64,000 nucleotides of DNA from Streptomyces lasiicapitis (GCF_014646335.1 NZ_BMNG01000026.1:25113-89112); one strand, 5' to 3'. Positions 16,721 through 25,313 are shown, counted from the stretch's first letter. Numbers and translations: made by a program. The notes: generated by a model from the sequence alone, not told the origin.

Positions 16721-17179
16721 ATGACCCTGCACACCGCGACCTGGGGACCGGGCGGGGGCGTCGACCTGACCATCCGTCTGACCGGCGCTGAGGTAGACGC
16801 GATCGGCCTGACCGAGGCTGAGGGCCTCGTAGAGCACATGGACACGGCCCTGTGGGCGCTGGCGATCCTGCGCACCGGCCACAGCGTACGCACCGAGGCG
16901 CAGACGGAGATCACGGCCGACGATCTGCACATCGCGATCCGGGAGCTGCACACCCACCTGGTGCCGATGGTGGGCGGCATCCGTGACGCCGCGATCCGCC
17001 GCCACCGCGAGCTCGGCGGCACCACCGGCCAGCTCGCTGCGGCGATGGACTCCCAACGGTCAAGCGCACAACGGCGACGCGAGGCGCTGGATGAGACCGG
17101 CCCTCGCCGCATCGCGGCCGCCCGCTGGGAAGCGTGGGCCTCCGCCAAGAGAAGTGACGACACCACCGACCAGGACTAG
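16721..17179 (+). CDS. small helical protein, possible DNA-binding
   Basis: A 152-residue protein from ATG 16721 with GGAGGG six bases upstream. The N-terminal 40 residues look like beta strands (…GGVDLTIRLTGAEVDAIGL…), followed by helices. The segment RELGGTTGQLAAAMDSQRSS and AQRRR has the spacing of a helix-turn-helix like those of the other small regulators here. The palindrome in front of the gene supports self-regulation. It forms an operon with the following 52-residue protein. Confidence 0.6.
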   Translation: MTLHTATWGPGGGVDLTIRLTGAEVDAIGLTEAEGLVEHMDTALWALAILRTGHSVRTEAQTEITADDLHIAIRELHTHLVPMVGGIRDAAIRRHRELGGTTGQLAAAMDSQRSSAQRRREALDETGPRRIAAARWEAWASAKRSDDTTDQD

Positions 17180-17188
17180 GAGATCAGC

Positions 17189-17347
17189 ATGGCCCGCAAG
17201 ATCTTTGGGTTCGTGGGTGACGACTTCGCCCCCGCCCCGGACGGCTCGGAGCCCATCATCCTCTCCGACGGGCAGAGCATGGTGGACGAGAACGGCGACA
17301 TCTACCAGACCCACCCGTCCCACCAGACGGACACCGACGAAGACTGA
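17189..17347 (+). CDS. small acidic protein
   Basis: A 52-residue protein starting at ATG 17189, nine bases after the previous stop, with a clear AGGAG site. It is strongly acidic (…FGFVGDDFAPAPDGSE…, ends TDTDED) and has no hydrophobic segment. A very strong hairpin terminator begins 12 bases after its stop, so it is the last gene of a two-gene operon. Function is unknown. Confidence 0.65.
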   Translation: MARKIFGFVGDDFAPAPDGSEPIILSDGQSMVDENGDIYQTHPSHQTDTDED

Positions 17348-17358
17348 CGTCCGAAACG

Positions 17359-17394
17359 CGTACGGGGTCAGCCCAGATGGGCTGACCCCGTACG
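17359..17394 (+). terminator. hairpin terminator
   Basis: A perfect 16-bp stem: CGTACGGGGTCAGCCC at 17359-17374 pairs with 17379-17394 across a four-base loop AGAT. It follows the operon 16721-17347 and faces the convergent lipoprotein gene ending at 17420, so it may act in both directions. Confidence 0.8.
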
Positions 17395-17419
17395 GCGTTC
17401 CAGACGAGCTGAGCGAGCC

Positions 17420-17953
17420 TCACCCTGCCCGCCGCATCTGCGTACGGCACGCCGCCACGACGGCCGGGTCCAGACCACTGCTGCTCGCCCACGAGCACAC
17501 CACCCCCGGCGCCACGTCAACACCCGGACGTGGCGCCGGGCGAGGGCGCCCCGCTCCCTCGCGCGGCACCGCCCTCTGCGGCGCCCGCCGACGAGGAACC
17601 GTCCGGCGCGGTACCGCTCGACGAGGCGCAGCGTCAACCGCCCCCGCCCCGGCTGTAGGACGAGCCCGGGGCCGGGGCAGTACACGCACCGGCCGCTGCT
17701 CGGCCGCTTCTGCCTTCTCGCGGCGGCGCGGCGCCGGGCGAGGTTCGGGCCCGGTGCGCACCAGCTGGTCCGTGCCGCGCGGCGGCACTGGCCGAGGCGT
17801 GGACTGCTGCGGTGAGACGAGCGGCGAGGGGGCACGGTCGCCGGCAGGCGACGCGTGCCGCTCGGCGGCCTGCCGCTGTGCCGGTCCGACCGCCGTACAC
17901 CCTGTGGTGAGCAGCACGGCGGCGGCCAGGAGGAGCGGGAGGGTGCGGCGCAT
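17420..17953 (-). CDS. putative lipoprotein
   Basis: A 177-residue protein from ATG 17953. It begins MRRTLPLLLAAAVLL followed by the lipobox TTGC, so Cys21 should be lipidated and the protein anchored outside the membrane. The middle is an extended Pro/Arg/Ala-rich linker. The last 35 residues form a small domain with a Cys pair (GVVCSWASSSGLDPAVVAAC). Function is unknown. Confidence 0.6.
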   Translation of the reverse strand: MRRTLPLLLAAAVLLTTGCTAVGPAQRQAAERHASPAGDRAPSPLVSPQQSTPRPVPPRGTDQLVRTGPEPRPAPRRREKAEAAEQRPVRVLPRPRARPTAGAGAVDAAPRRAVPRRTVPRRRAPQRAVPREGAGRPRPAPRPGVDVAPGVVCSWASSSGLDPAVVAACRTQMRRAG

Positions 17954-18161
17954 CGGGCCACCCTGGCGCACTCGTCCCACGACGAGGTGGAGCGCACGCC
18001 GTGATCCACCAGGACGGGTGAGCCCTGGCTGCGGGGCGCGGCCCCGGGCGCATCAACCTCGGGGTGAACGGCGCGCTCAGCCGTCGGTGTCGGGCGTAAC
18101 CGGCGCGTTGTCAGAGGCGTCTGGCAGGCTCTTGCTTGATCGACTGGCATAGGAGGCCCAG

Positions 18162-18353
18162 GTGAAGAACTTCAAGGTGGTATCGCGGACGGACGGCCGC
18201 GTCCACGTGAGCGTGGTCTCGTACAGCGAAGTCGCCGCCGAGACGGAGTTGAAGAGACTGCAGAAGCTAGGTGCCGTGGCGCGCGTGGTCCCGGTCGCGG
18301 TGGGCGGCGACGTGCCGGACAGCGTCCTTGAGGAGATGAGACGGGCCGGCTGA
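18162..18353 (+). CDS. small hypothetical protein
   Basis: A 63-residue protein from GTG 18162 with AGGAGG at a standard distance. The pattern of strand, helix and strand (…FKVVSRTDGRVHVSVVSYSE…, ELKRLQKLGAVARVVPVAV) suggests a small compact alpha/beta fold. It is monocistronic and converges on the membrane-protein gene ending at 18382. Confidence 0.6.
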   Translation: MKNFKVVSRTDGRVHVSVVSYSEVAAETELKRLQKLGAVARVVPVAVGGDVPDSVLEEMRRAG

Positions 18354-18381
18354 CCGCCCGACGGCGCAGCTGGCGTTCTGC

Positions 18382-19341
18382 TTACGCGCCCTTACGAAGC
18401 GGGGGGAGCGCTGCGACGGCGGACCGCTTGGCGGTCTCCAGCGCCCTGGCGAAGGTCTTCGCCACGACCGCGGCTTCTCCGGTGAGACTGTCCAGCTCGG
18501 CGGCTGCAAGGTCATCACGGGCGGTGCGGGCGAGCAGATCGAGCACGTCGGAACTCCCGTCGCTCAACTGCTGGATCTGCTGGAGCTCCTCGTACGTGGC
18601 ATCGGCCTCGGTGACCTGGTCGGCGTAAGCCTCCAACGCGGTCACGCGCCGCTCGATGCTGTCCCGGCTGACGTCCAGGGCCTTGCGCCGTACGCCGAGC
18701 AGCTCGGTGACCTTCTCGCTCCTGGGCGTGGCTGGCTCCTGCTCCACCAGGCGGCTGTAGTCGCGCAGGCCGGTCGCGATCTCCCATTCGTGCTCCGGGA
18801 GCATGACCTCGTTGCGCGGCCGGTCCAGGAGGGAGAGGCGGTGCACGGAGGACCCTAGGATCGTGTCGGCGGCCCGCTGCGCCCGGACGAGGAGCGCCTG
18901 GGCGTCGTCGGTCAGCTGCTTGGGGCGGACCCATCGCTCTTCTGACTCTGCGACGATGCGCAGCTTGTCGTTGTCGCCTCCGGCGATCAGGACCGTGAAC
19001 ACGACGTAGGTCGCGAGCAGGCCGCCCGCCATCATGACCACAGGGAGCGCGGACTCAATCATGTCTGCGATCCAGATGTGGAAGGCCTGGTTGGGGGACG
19101 GGTCGTCGGGCCGGTCGACGGTCGAGGCGAACCACCAGGCAAGGCCTGTCACCGTCGCGCCGGCCGCGCCCCAGCCGATGGCCGGTTGAGCATCCCACCA
19201 GGGGCTGATCGGCTTGCCGGCAGCCCAGATCGGATGACGCTCGGCATGCCGAAGTAGCGCCTTGGTGTCCTCGGGCAGTTCGGGATCCAGGACGGCGCGC
19301 GGGACCTCGGGACGTGTCGGTTGGTCGTTGTCGTTGTTCAC
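18382..19341 (-). CDS. two-pass membrane protein with long cytoplasmic helices
   Basis: A 319-residue protein from GTG 19341, chosen for the adjacent GGGAGGGCGA; the frame is open further upstream. Two membrane segments occur near residues 60-80 (GWGAAGATVTGLAWWFA) and 105-130 (ALPVVMMAGGLLATYVVFTV). The C-terminal 190 residues are charged helices typical of coiled coil (…VRRKALDVSRDSIERRVTAL…). It is downstream of, and in line with, the gene starting at 20219. No family is recognised. Confidence 0.6.
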   Translation of the reverse strand: MNNDNDQPTRPEVPRAVLDPELPEDTKALLRHAERHPIWAAGKPISPWWDAQPAIGWGAAGATVTGLAWWFASTVDRPDDPSPNQAFHIWIADMIESALPVVMMAGGLLATYVVFTVLIAGGDNDKLRIVAESEERWVRPKQLTDDAQALLVRAQRAADTILGSSVHRLSLLDRPRNEVMLPEHEWEIATGLRDYSRLVEQEPATPRSEKVTELLGVRRKALDVSRDSIERRVTALEAYADQVTEADATYEELQQIQQLSDGSSDVLDLLARTARDDLAAAELDSLTGEAAVVAKTFARALETAKRSAVAALPPLRKGA

Positions 19342-19487
19342 TCGCCCTCCCGCATTTCCGTTGTGCAGTTCAGAGCGACTTCGGCTCACCGGCATAGCCA
19401 AACCCCGCTCGGGCGAGTACGGCGTGGATCCCGGGTGGATGGCGGGCATCGGGCAGGCTCTCCTTCGCACAGGGGGGACCGGTCTGG

Positions 19488-20219
19488 TCAGGGGCGAACG
19501 ATGTACACCGTCGCCTTGGGCTCGGTCAGGGACCGCACCGAGGCTGGTGAGCCGCTGGCCGGGTCCCGGACAGCCAGCCCGGACTGGTCCAGCGCATGCT
19601 GTACGGCGTCGAGAGCCCGAGTCCGTTCGGCCTCGGGCTCGTCGAGCCACAGGGCTTGCAGTCCCACCGCGCGCTCCGATTCCTTGACGTCGTACCTGAG
19701 CGGCACTTCCTCGTGCAGGTCGCCCAGGGCGTCGGCCACGTCGAGGCGCAGCAGCTCACCGGCGAGGTCCTTGAGCGTGGTGGGTCGGCTCTGCGCCGGA
19801 GCCGCCCTGGACGCGATGGTGTTGGCGGTGGCTCCTTGGCCGCGGCTGTCCGCGGCCATCGCTGCGATCAGACGGTTGCGTGCGTCGCGGAGCGCCCAGG
19901 CGGCAGGTGTCGTGTGGTCCCGGCCACCGTCCGGCATGGGAAGCGGCCAGCCCGTGGCAGCACACAGCCCCAGCAGATCCAATCTCGTGTCGCCAGCGTC
20001 CCTCTCACGGACGGTGGTGGTGCCCTCGGGGATCGAGACCACCTCGCGCGGGGTGATCCGCATGGTGCGCCAGTCACCGATCGCACCCAGATTTTCGATC
20101 ACGTCGTCGACCGTGAGCCAGGTCAGTCCTTCAGCATGCAGCAGGTCCAGTAGGCGCTGAAAGTGACGGGCGACGCGCCCCTTGAACACGATCGGACCAG
20201 GGTCTTCGGCTGCACTCAC
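19488..20219 (-). CDS. hypothetical protein
   Basis: A 243-residue soluble protein from GTG 20219, preceded by GGGGAGAACA. It is helical at the N-terminus (…VARHFQRLLDLLHAEGLTWL…, with a possible winged-helix-like TVDDVIENLGAIGDWRTMRI) and has no catalytic motif. It lies upstream of the membrane protein gene with a 146-base gap. The inverted repeat at 20280-20305 is in its promoter region. Confidence 0.6.
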   Translation of the reverse strand: MSAAEDPGPIVFKGRVARHFQRLLDLLHAEGLTWLTVDDVIENLGAIGDWRTMRITPREVVSIPEGTTTVRERDAGDTRLDLLGLCAATGWPLPMPDGGRDHTTPAAWALRDARNRLIAAMAADSRGQGATANTIASRAAPAQSRPTTLKDLAGELLRLDVADALGDLHEEVPLRYDVKESERAVGLQALWLDEPEAERTRALDAVQHALDQSGLAVRDPASGSPASVRSLTEPKATVYIVRP

Positions 20220-20279
20220 TGTTCTCCCCTGTTTGTTCGCCTTCGGTCCTGCTCAGCCGCCACCCTAGCGGTAAAAACC

Positions 20280-20305
20280 TTGACTGGTAAGAAGTTTGAC
20301 CAGTC
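20280..20305. promoter_or_regulatory. inverted repeat overlapping a minus-strand promoter
   Basis: GACTGGT (20282-20288) and ACCAGTC (20299-20305) are inverted arms ten bases apart. On the minus strand TTACCA and TAGGGT, 17 bases apart, form a plausible promoter reading toward the gene at 20219 and overlapping the right-hand side of this element. Confidence 0.4.
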
Positions 20306-20467
20306 GAGGGAAAAGGGGCCGCCAGCATCCCGCCAATCCGGACACCGACGACATACGCAACTCGCCAACCCTGGCCATCGCCCAGAAACTCCACAAAGTG
20401 GGTGCCACCGGCACCGACCCGCAGGCCCCGACAACGCCCGCCTGGGGTGCCAGGAACCGCCCGGGGT

Positions 20468-21472
20468 TCAGGAGCTGTAACGCTCGGGCTTGGGCGCCCG
20501 GGACATGAGAAGGTCGGCCGCTTCGCGGGCCGTGACCTTCCCTTCGATGACGCCGACGACGACTTCGGTGATGGGCATCTCCACCCCGTGTCGGTGGGCG
20601 AGCGCGAGGAGGGCTGTGGACGTCTCGACGCCTTCGGCGGTCTGCCGGGTCTGCGCCGTGGCCTCCTCTACGCTCAGTCCCTTGCCCAGGTGGGTGCCGA
20701 AGGTGCGGTTGCGGGACAGCGGCGAGGAGCAGGTGGCCACCAGGTCGCCGACGCCGGCCAGGCCGGAGAAGGTGAGCGGGTCAGCGCCGAGCACTTGGCC
20801 CAGGCGGGCGGTTTCCGCCAGCCCGCGCGTCATGAGGACGGCGGTGGCGTTGTCGCCCAGTCCCAGCCCGCTGGCTAGTCCGACCGCGAGCGCGATGACG
20901 TTCTTGACGGCGCCGCCGAGTTCGCAGCCCACGACATCGGTGTTGGTGTAGGGGCGGAAGTACGGCGTCGCCGCAGCCTCCTGGAGCTGCTGGGCAACCT
21001 TCTCGTCAACGCACGCAATGACGGAGGCCGCGGGCTGGCGGGCGGCAACCTCGCGGGCCAGGTTGGGTCCGGAGAGCACCGCGACGCGCTCCGGGGACAG
21101 GCCGACTTCCTGCGTGATGACCTCGCTCATGCGCGATCCGGTGGTTGTCTCGACGCCCTTCATGAGACTGACCACGATCGTGTCGCCCCCGAAGTGCGGG
21201 GCCCAGGCAGCGAGGTTGGGGCGGAGGGACTGCGCCGGGATTGACACCACGACCACCTCGGCGCCGTCGAGGGCGGCCGCCGGGTCGGTGGTTGCCCGCA
21301 AGCCGGTCGGCAAGGTGATGCCGGGCAGGTAGTCGGGGTTCTCGTGTCGGGTGTTGATCGCATCCGCGATCTCCGGTCGGCGGGCGTGGACTACGACGTC
21401 GTTGCCAGCGTCCGCGAGCACCATGGCGTAGGTAGTGCCCCATGATCCGGCCGACAGGACTGCAGTCCTCAC
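20468..21472 (-). CDS. gpsA: glycerol-3-phosphate dehydrogenase homologue
   Basis: A 334-residue NAD(P)-dependent dehydrogenase of the GpsA family, which reduces dihydroxyacetone phosphate to sn-glycerol 3-phosphate for phospholipid synthesis. Visible are the Rossmann start AVLSAGSWGT (first Gly of the usual GAGSWGT replaced by Ser), VVSLMKGVE, SGPNLA and the substrate-site segment GGAVKNVIALAVGLASGLGL with the catalytic Lys. GTG 21472 was chosen for GGGAGGA seven bases upstream. It follows the methyltransferase gene by 37 bases and so appears to be the last gene of the lasso operon. It may be a second, specialised copy beside a chromosomal housekeeping gene. Confidence 0.85.
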   Translation of the reverse strand: MRTAVLSAGSWGTTYAMVLADAGNDVVVHARRPEIADAINTRHENPDYLPGITLPTGLRATTDPAAALDGAEVVVVSIPAQSLRPNLAAWAPHFGGDTIVVSLMKGVETTTGSRMSEVITQEVGLSPERVAVLSGPNLAREVAARQPAASVIACVDEKVAQQLQEAAATPYFRPYTNTDVVGCELGGAVKNVIALAVGLASGLGLGDNATAVLMTRGLAETARLGQVLGADPLTFSGLAGVGDLVATCSSPLSRNRTFGTHLGKGLSVEEATAQTRQTAEGVETSTALLALAHRHGVEMPITEVVVGVIEGKVTAREAADLLMSRAPKPERYSS

Positions 21473-21509
21473 CCTGATTCCTCCCGCCATCCATCCACTC
21501 CGCCCTGAG

Positions 21510-22532
21510 CTATCGGGACAGGAGCAAGTTCCAGCCGCTGATGTCCTGGTCGTCGTGGGGGACGAGGATCGACGTGTAGGTCTCGGGGGCGGGGCGCTGG
21601 GCCTTCTCCCAGTCGTCCAGCCAGCCGCGCAGGATGGCGAGGGACGGGGAGGTGGGGGCGTCGGCCAGAATGGTGCCGTCCTGCTGGAGGACGGCGGCCG
21701 TGGTCGGGGTTGAGTGCCCGACCGATGACAGGTCTGGCCTCAGCCCGGCCGTGGTCAGCTGCGGGTTGCCGGTTGCGGCCGCGAAGGTCCGCCAGGACCG
21801 CCAGTCGACCGCCTCGCCCGCGTACCGCTCGGAGTGGGTGCCCTTCAGCAGCAGGTTGAGCGCGGTGCGAGCGCCGGTGTGCCGCCAGTCGTCGCGCTCG
21901 CGCCAGGCGATGGAGATCCAGGAGGGGGCGGGGACGCGGTTCTCCCAGTCCACCCAGCGGCCGGGCAGGTCGAGGTCGCCCTTGGGTGAGGCGGTGGCCT
22001 CGATGTAGCCGCCGGTGAACACCGCCTCCACGGTCGGTTGCCCGCCGGTGACGCGGATCTGGGCGACCACGGTCATGTTGGGCACGGCCGCGATGGGCAG
22101 CGGGGCGACGATCAGGGCGCCGTCGGCCGCCTGGTCCACCCAGGCCTTGGGCAGGAGCGGCGGGGTGCACCAGGCCACCATCCGTTGGTAGGGGGCGCGT
22201 TCGGCGAAACCGGCGGTGCCGTCAGCGGTGAAGCAGCGGATGGTGTCCAGGCCGCGCTCGTGGTGGATGAGGTTGGCCCACGCGGTCAGGTACTGGTCGA
22301 TGTCGAGGCTGGTCACCGTGCCGGTGGGACCGACGAGCTCGGCGAGCAGCCCGCCGGAGTAGCCCGAGCCGGTGCCGAACTCCACGACGTTCATCCCTGG
22401 TTGGACATCCAGCGTGGTCAGCTCACGGTGGATCGCCCTGGGGCTGGAGCGGTGCGGGGTGGTGCCGCGGCCTTCGTGGTGGGTGTAGTGGCGTTCGGGG
22501 ACGGTCTCGGCGGCCAGCGGGACGGCGGTCAC
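21510..22532 (-). CDS. PIMT-like O-methyltransferase of the lasso cluster
   Basis: A 340-residue SAM-dependent methyltransferase related to protein L-isoaspartate O-methyltransferase. The SAM motif VVEFGTGSGYSGGLLAELVG lies at about residues 49-68, followed by TVTSLDID. A long C-terminal extension beyond the classical 210-residue enzyme is present, as in RiPP-associated members. GTG 22532 was preferred because AAGGAG lies eight bases upstream; an in-frame GTG at 22598 lacks a site. Lasso-associated PIMTs methylate an Asp in the peptide ring, which then closes to an aspartimide. The DTAD ring sequence of the precursor here fits that chemistry. Confidence 0.85.
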   Translation of the reverse strand: MTAVPLAAETVPERHYTHHEGRGTTPHRSSPRAIHRELTTLDVQPGMNVVEFGTGSGYSGGLLAELVGPTGTVTSLDIDQYLTAWANLIHHERGLDTIRCFTADGTAGFAERAPYQRMVAWCTPPLLPKAWVDQAADGALIVAPLPIAAVPNMTVVAQIRVTGGQPTVEAVFTGGYIEATASPKGDLDLPGRWVDWENRVPAPSWISIAWRERDDWRHTGARTALNLLLKGTHSERYAGEAVDWRSWRTFAAATGNPQLTTAGLRPDLSSVGHSTPTTAAVLQQDGTILADAPTSPSLAILRGWLDDWEKAQRPAPETYTSILVPHDDQDISGWNLLLSR

Positions 22533-22622
22533 GGCTTCACTCCTTGGGGTGCGGGCGGCACTCGTGTTCTTCAACTGCTCCGGGCGGGTGAGGGACACGC
22601 GCCCGGCGGCGTGGCGGGTCGT

Positions 22623-23045
22623 TCAGATCGTCAAGGCGGTGTGGTGGTGCCAGCCTGCGGCGGTGTACTCGGCGACCGGGCCGTGCTCGGGCAGTTCGGC
22701 CCATGCGTGGTACTCGGTCGGCGGGGGCGAGAACCGGGCGCCCAGACACCAGGTGAGACGCCGTCCGAGGAGGGCGGCGGCGAGCACGCTGCCGAGCGAG
22801 GTCTCCATGCAGGCAGCTCGTCCGGGCCACAGGCGGGCGGTGTGCCGGACGGCGCTGACCAGTGTCTCGGCCCGCGCCGGGTCGAGGTTGCGCTGGCCGA
22901 TCCTGCGGGCGAGGCGGGCGGCGCGGACCGTGTGCCGGAACGGCAGACGCAGCAGTACCAGGGCGAGCGCGAGTCCGGCTGCGGCGGCCAGGCGCTCGCC
23001 GAGGGGGCCGGTGGGGGTGGTGGAGTAGGCTTCCACGCTCGTCAT
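22623..23045 (-). CDS. lasso peptide leader protease (B2, transglutaminase-like)
   Basis: A 140-residue protein whose ATG overlaps the stop of the RRE gene (ATGA). After an N-terminal helix and a Leu/Arg segment (…LALALVLLRLPFRHTVRAAR…) it has the B2 core: WPGRAACMETSLGSVLAAAL with the nucleophilic Cys, and TEYHAWAEL with the His. The third residue, usually an Asp shortly after HAW, is not clear here (LPEHGPV). The B2 protein cuts the leader after the Thr-x dipeptide once the B1 protein has bound it. Confidence 0.85.
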   Translation of the reverse strand: MTSVEAYSTTPTGPLGERLAAAAGLALALVLLRLPFRHTVRAARLARRIGQRNLDPARAETLVSAVRHTARLWPGRAACMETSLGSVLAAALLGRRLTWCLGARFSPPPTEYHAWAELPEHGPVAEYTAAGWHHHTALTI

Positions 23046-23344
23046 GGCCGCCACCTCCGCCATCTGCGGCGGCGTGGGGCCGGTTCGGGTGCGTCGTGGG
23101 TGAGGCCCTGGCCGGTCAGTGTCTGGGCGACCGCGCGGACGTCGGTGGTGGCCTGCCCGGAGGGGATGCCGTAGCGCTCGGCGAAGCGGCTGGCTGCTTC
23201 CTCCTCGGTGGTGGAGTCCAGCAGGAGCATCACCGCGGCCGCGGCGGTCGGTGTCAGGTAGGACCAGCGGCCGGTGTGTTCGCTCAGGATGGCGCCGCCT
23301 TCGTCGGTGAGGACCGGGTGGGTGTGCTCACGCAGCCGCAGCAC
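23042..23344 (-). CDS. lasso peptide RRE protein (B1, PqqD-like)
   Basis: A 100-residue PqqD-like protein that recognises the leader peptide. It has the expected strand pattern (…LREHTHPVLTDEGGAILSE, GRWSYLTPTAAAAVMLLL), then helices with ASRFAERYGIPSGQATTDVR, and ends in a very basic tail (RRRRWRRW). GTG 23344 overlaps the ancestral 3' end of the cyclase gene by 17 bases, which shows how far the cyclase frame originally extended. It is coupled to the B2 gene by ATGA. Confidence 0.85.
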   Translation of the reverse strand: MLRLREHTHPVLTDEGGAILSEHTGRWSYLTPTAAAAVMLLLDSTTEEEAASRFAERYGIPSGQATTDVRAVAQTLTGQGLTHDAPEPAPRRRRWRRWRP

Positions 23345-23483
23345 GGGGCGCCACCTCCTGCCACCAGGTCGTGGGTACGGCCGCGAGCTGCCGTAGCCAC
23401 ACCTCGGCGGTCACCACCAGGTGCAGGGCGCCCTGGGCGGTGGGCAGTCCCGCGGCGGCGCGGGCGAGCGCGTCGGCGACGGG

Positions 23484-25166
23484 CTACTCGGTGACCAGCC
23501 CGAGCGCGGCCAGGTGCGACGAGGGGCCGAGCAGGTCGCGCAGGACGGGGGCGTTGTCGCGCAGCCCCGCGTAGGCGAGGGCGTTGAAGCCGCCTTTGGT
23601 GGTGCGGTCCAGGACGAAGCCGGGCACCACCCCCGTGCTCGTGAACGCCGCTTTGAGCAGGGGCTTGTACTGGCCGGGGGCACCGCGCTGGTCGCCGCTG
23701 ACGGCGAGGCAGGCCCGGATCACCTCGTTGTCGAGGAACGGGGCGGCCAGTTCGATGCCGTGCCCGGCGAGCGCGAGGGCGCGCCACCCGCTGGTGTTCG
23801 CGCCGACCCGTGCCAGGTCCTGCCGGTCAGACCACTGCGCCAACCGGACCGGCGCCTCGCTGAGCGCCCCTGCGGCCTCGTCCAGCGCGGTGGAAAGCAC
23901 CTGTCGCGCGTCGTGGGTCATCCAGTCCGCCGAGGCCAGCAGCGGGGTCCAGGCCAGGGGCCGTTGGGCCTGGGGAATCCAGTCCCGTGCGGGCCGGCGC
24001 AGCTCGGCGGCGGTCTGCCGCCAGGCGCCTGCCAGGTCGACGCGCGAGGCCGGGCGGGCGCGGGCGAGGACCGCGAGGCTCGAGGTCTGGCGGAGCCGGG
24101 CGTGGCCGCGGGCGTGCCGCCACGTCTGGCGGTGGCGCCGTGCGCGCAGCAGGTCGGCGATGTAGGAGGCGGGGGCGGAGAGCACGGCGTCTCCGGCGGC
24201 TCCGGTGAAGTGCACGCCCGGGCCCGGGGTGTTGGCGGTGACCGTGTCGAGGACGGCCTGCTTGATGGAGGCGGTGACCACGTAGGCGTTCGGCGCGTCG
24301 GTCACCGGCAGCGCCGACAGGTCATCGAGGCCCGCGTAGTACACGGTGCCGGCGGAGCCGGGGACCGCGTGGTGGCCCAGGTGGGGCACGGCGGCCGCAG
24401 TGCGGGCGGCGAACGCGTGGTCGTCGTCGCGCAGGCGTTCGTCGGCAAACGTCACCGCGGTCACCGGGCCGCGCTGGGCGGCCAGGCAGGCAAGCGTGGT
24501 GGAGTCCAGCCCCGCCAGGTCAGCGCTGACCGGCCGGTCGTCGATGCGGGCGGCTACCGCCTGGGCGAGCGCGGCCCGCACCACCGGCGCCTGCCTGCGC
24601 AGATCGACGGCCGGGTAAGTCACCGGCTCGTACCGCTCAACCGCTGCCCCGTCCGGGCCGACCAGCAGCAGGTGACCGCCCGGCACCCGCTTCACGTCGC
24701 GGAACAGGCTCCGGGCGGCCAGCACGTCGGGCTGCCCGAGGGCCAGATGGGCGGCGAGCGCCGTCACGTCGACGGGCGCCCCGTCCAGGGCGGCGAGCGC
24801 GGACGCAGCGGTCGACCACCACATGCCGCCCGCGTCCGTGCGGTAGTACAGGGGGTGCTGCCCGGCGAGGTCGCCGATGACGGCGAGCGTGTCGCCGCTG
24901 CGGGCGAGGACGAGGTACGAGCCAGGCCAGCGGGTCAGCGCCCGCCAGCCCTTCGCCCTGACAACCGGCAGCGCTGCCCGGAGCCGGTCGTCGCCCGCGC
25001 CGCACTCGCCGATCACCGCCAGCACCACCGGACCGCCGCCGACAGCCCGGACCTGCCCCGCCGGCCACCCGCACGTCCACGCGCCTTGCAGGCCGCGCAC
25101 CGCCCGCCCGCCAGCAGGCCGCCGGTCACTGCCGGCATTGCCGTACCACCCCGCACTCCACCTCAT
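23484..25166 (-). CDS. lasso cyclase (asparagine-synthetase-like), cut short by an amber codon
   Basis: 560 residues from ATG 25166 (GAGGG upstream). The N-terminal part is glutaminase-like without the nucleophilic Cys at position 2. SADLAGLDST at residues 214-223 is the ATP pyrophosphatase loop. Later FTGAAGDAVLS and DRTTKGGFNAL match the synthetase core. The enzyme activates the ring Asp as an acyl-adenylate and closes the macrolactam. The frame stops at TAG (23484-23486) but continues sensibly for 52 codons to TGA at 23328, reading PVADALARAAAGLPTAQGAL… and AEVWLRQLAAVP, a normal C-terminus for the family. Whether the 560-residue form is active is unknown. Confidence 0.85.
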   Translation of the reverse strand: MRWSAGWYGNAGSDRRPAGGRAVRGLQGAWTCGWPAGQVRAVGGGPVVLAVIGECGAGDDRLRAALPVVRAKGWRALTRWPGSYLVLARSGDTLAVIGDLAGQHPLYYRTDAGGMWWSTAASALAALDGAPVDVTALAAHLALGQPDVLAARSLFRDVKRVPGGHLLLVGPDGAAVERYEPVTYPAVDLRRQAPVVRAALAQAVAARIDDRPVSADLAGLDSTTLACLAAQRGPVTAVTFADERLRDDDHAFAARTAAAVPHLGHHAVPGSAGTVYYAGLDDLSALPVTDAPNAYVVTASIKQAVLDTVTANTPGPGVHFTGAAGDAVLSAPASYIADLLRARRHRQTWRHARGHARLRQTSSLAVLARARPASRVDLAGAWRQTAAELRRPARDWIPQAQRPLAWTPLLASADWMTHDARQVLSTALDEAAGALSEAPVRLAQWSDRQDLARVGANTSGWRALALAGHGIELAAPFLDNEVIRACLAVSGDQRGAPGQYKPLLKAAFTSTGVVPGFVLDRTTKGGFNALAYAGLRDNAPVLRDLLGPSSHLAALGLVTE

Positions 25167-25283
25167 CGTCCCTCAACTCCCGTACGCACTCGACGTCGTG
25201 GGTCGTGCCCAACGGTGAAGGCGCCAGCCCCGCGGCCCCGCGCACGAGCACGGAGTCGTGCAGACCGGCGCCTCCCGGAGCCG

Positions 25284-25313
25284 GGGCCGGGCACGTCGCT
25301 TGGTGCCCGGCCC
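25284..25313 (-). terminator. hairpin between lasso precursor and cyclase genes
   Basis: Arms GGGCCGGGCAC (25284-25294) and GTGCCCGGCCC (25303-25313) pair perfectly over 11 bases with an eight-base loop. It lies 16 bases after the precursor stop. An attenuating hairpin here would give more precursor than enzyme transcript, a common design in lasso operons. Confidence 0.6.

Noticed and set aside
17359..17394. GTCAGCCCAGATGGGCTGAC as a further member of the GTCAG-N7-CTGAC family
   Set aside because: The arms are ten bases apart instead of seven and belong to a longer perfect stem after an operon, so it is a terminator.
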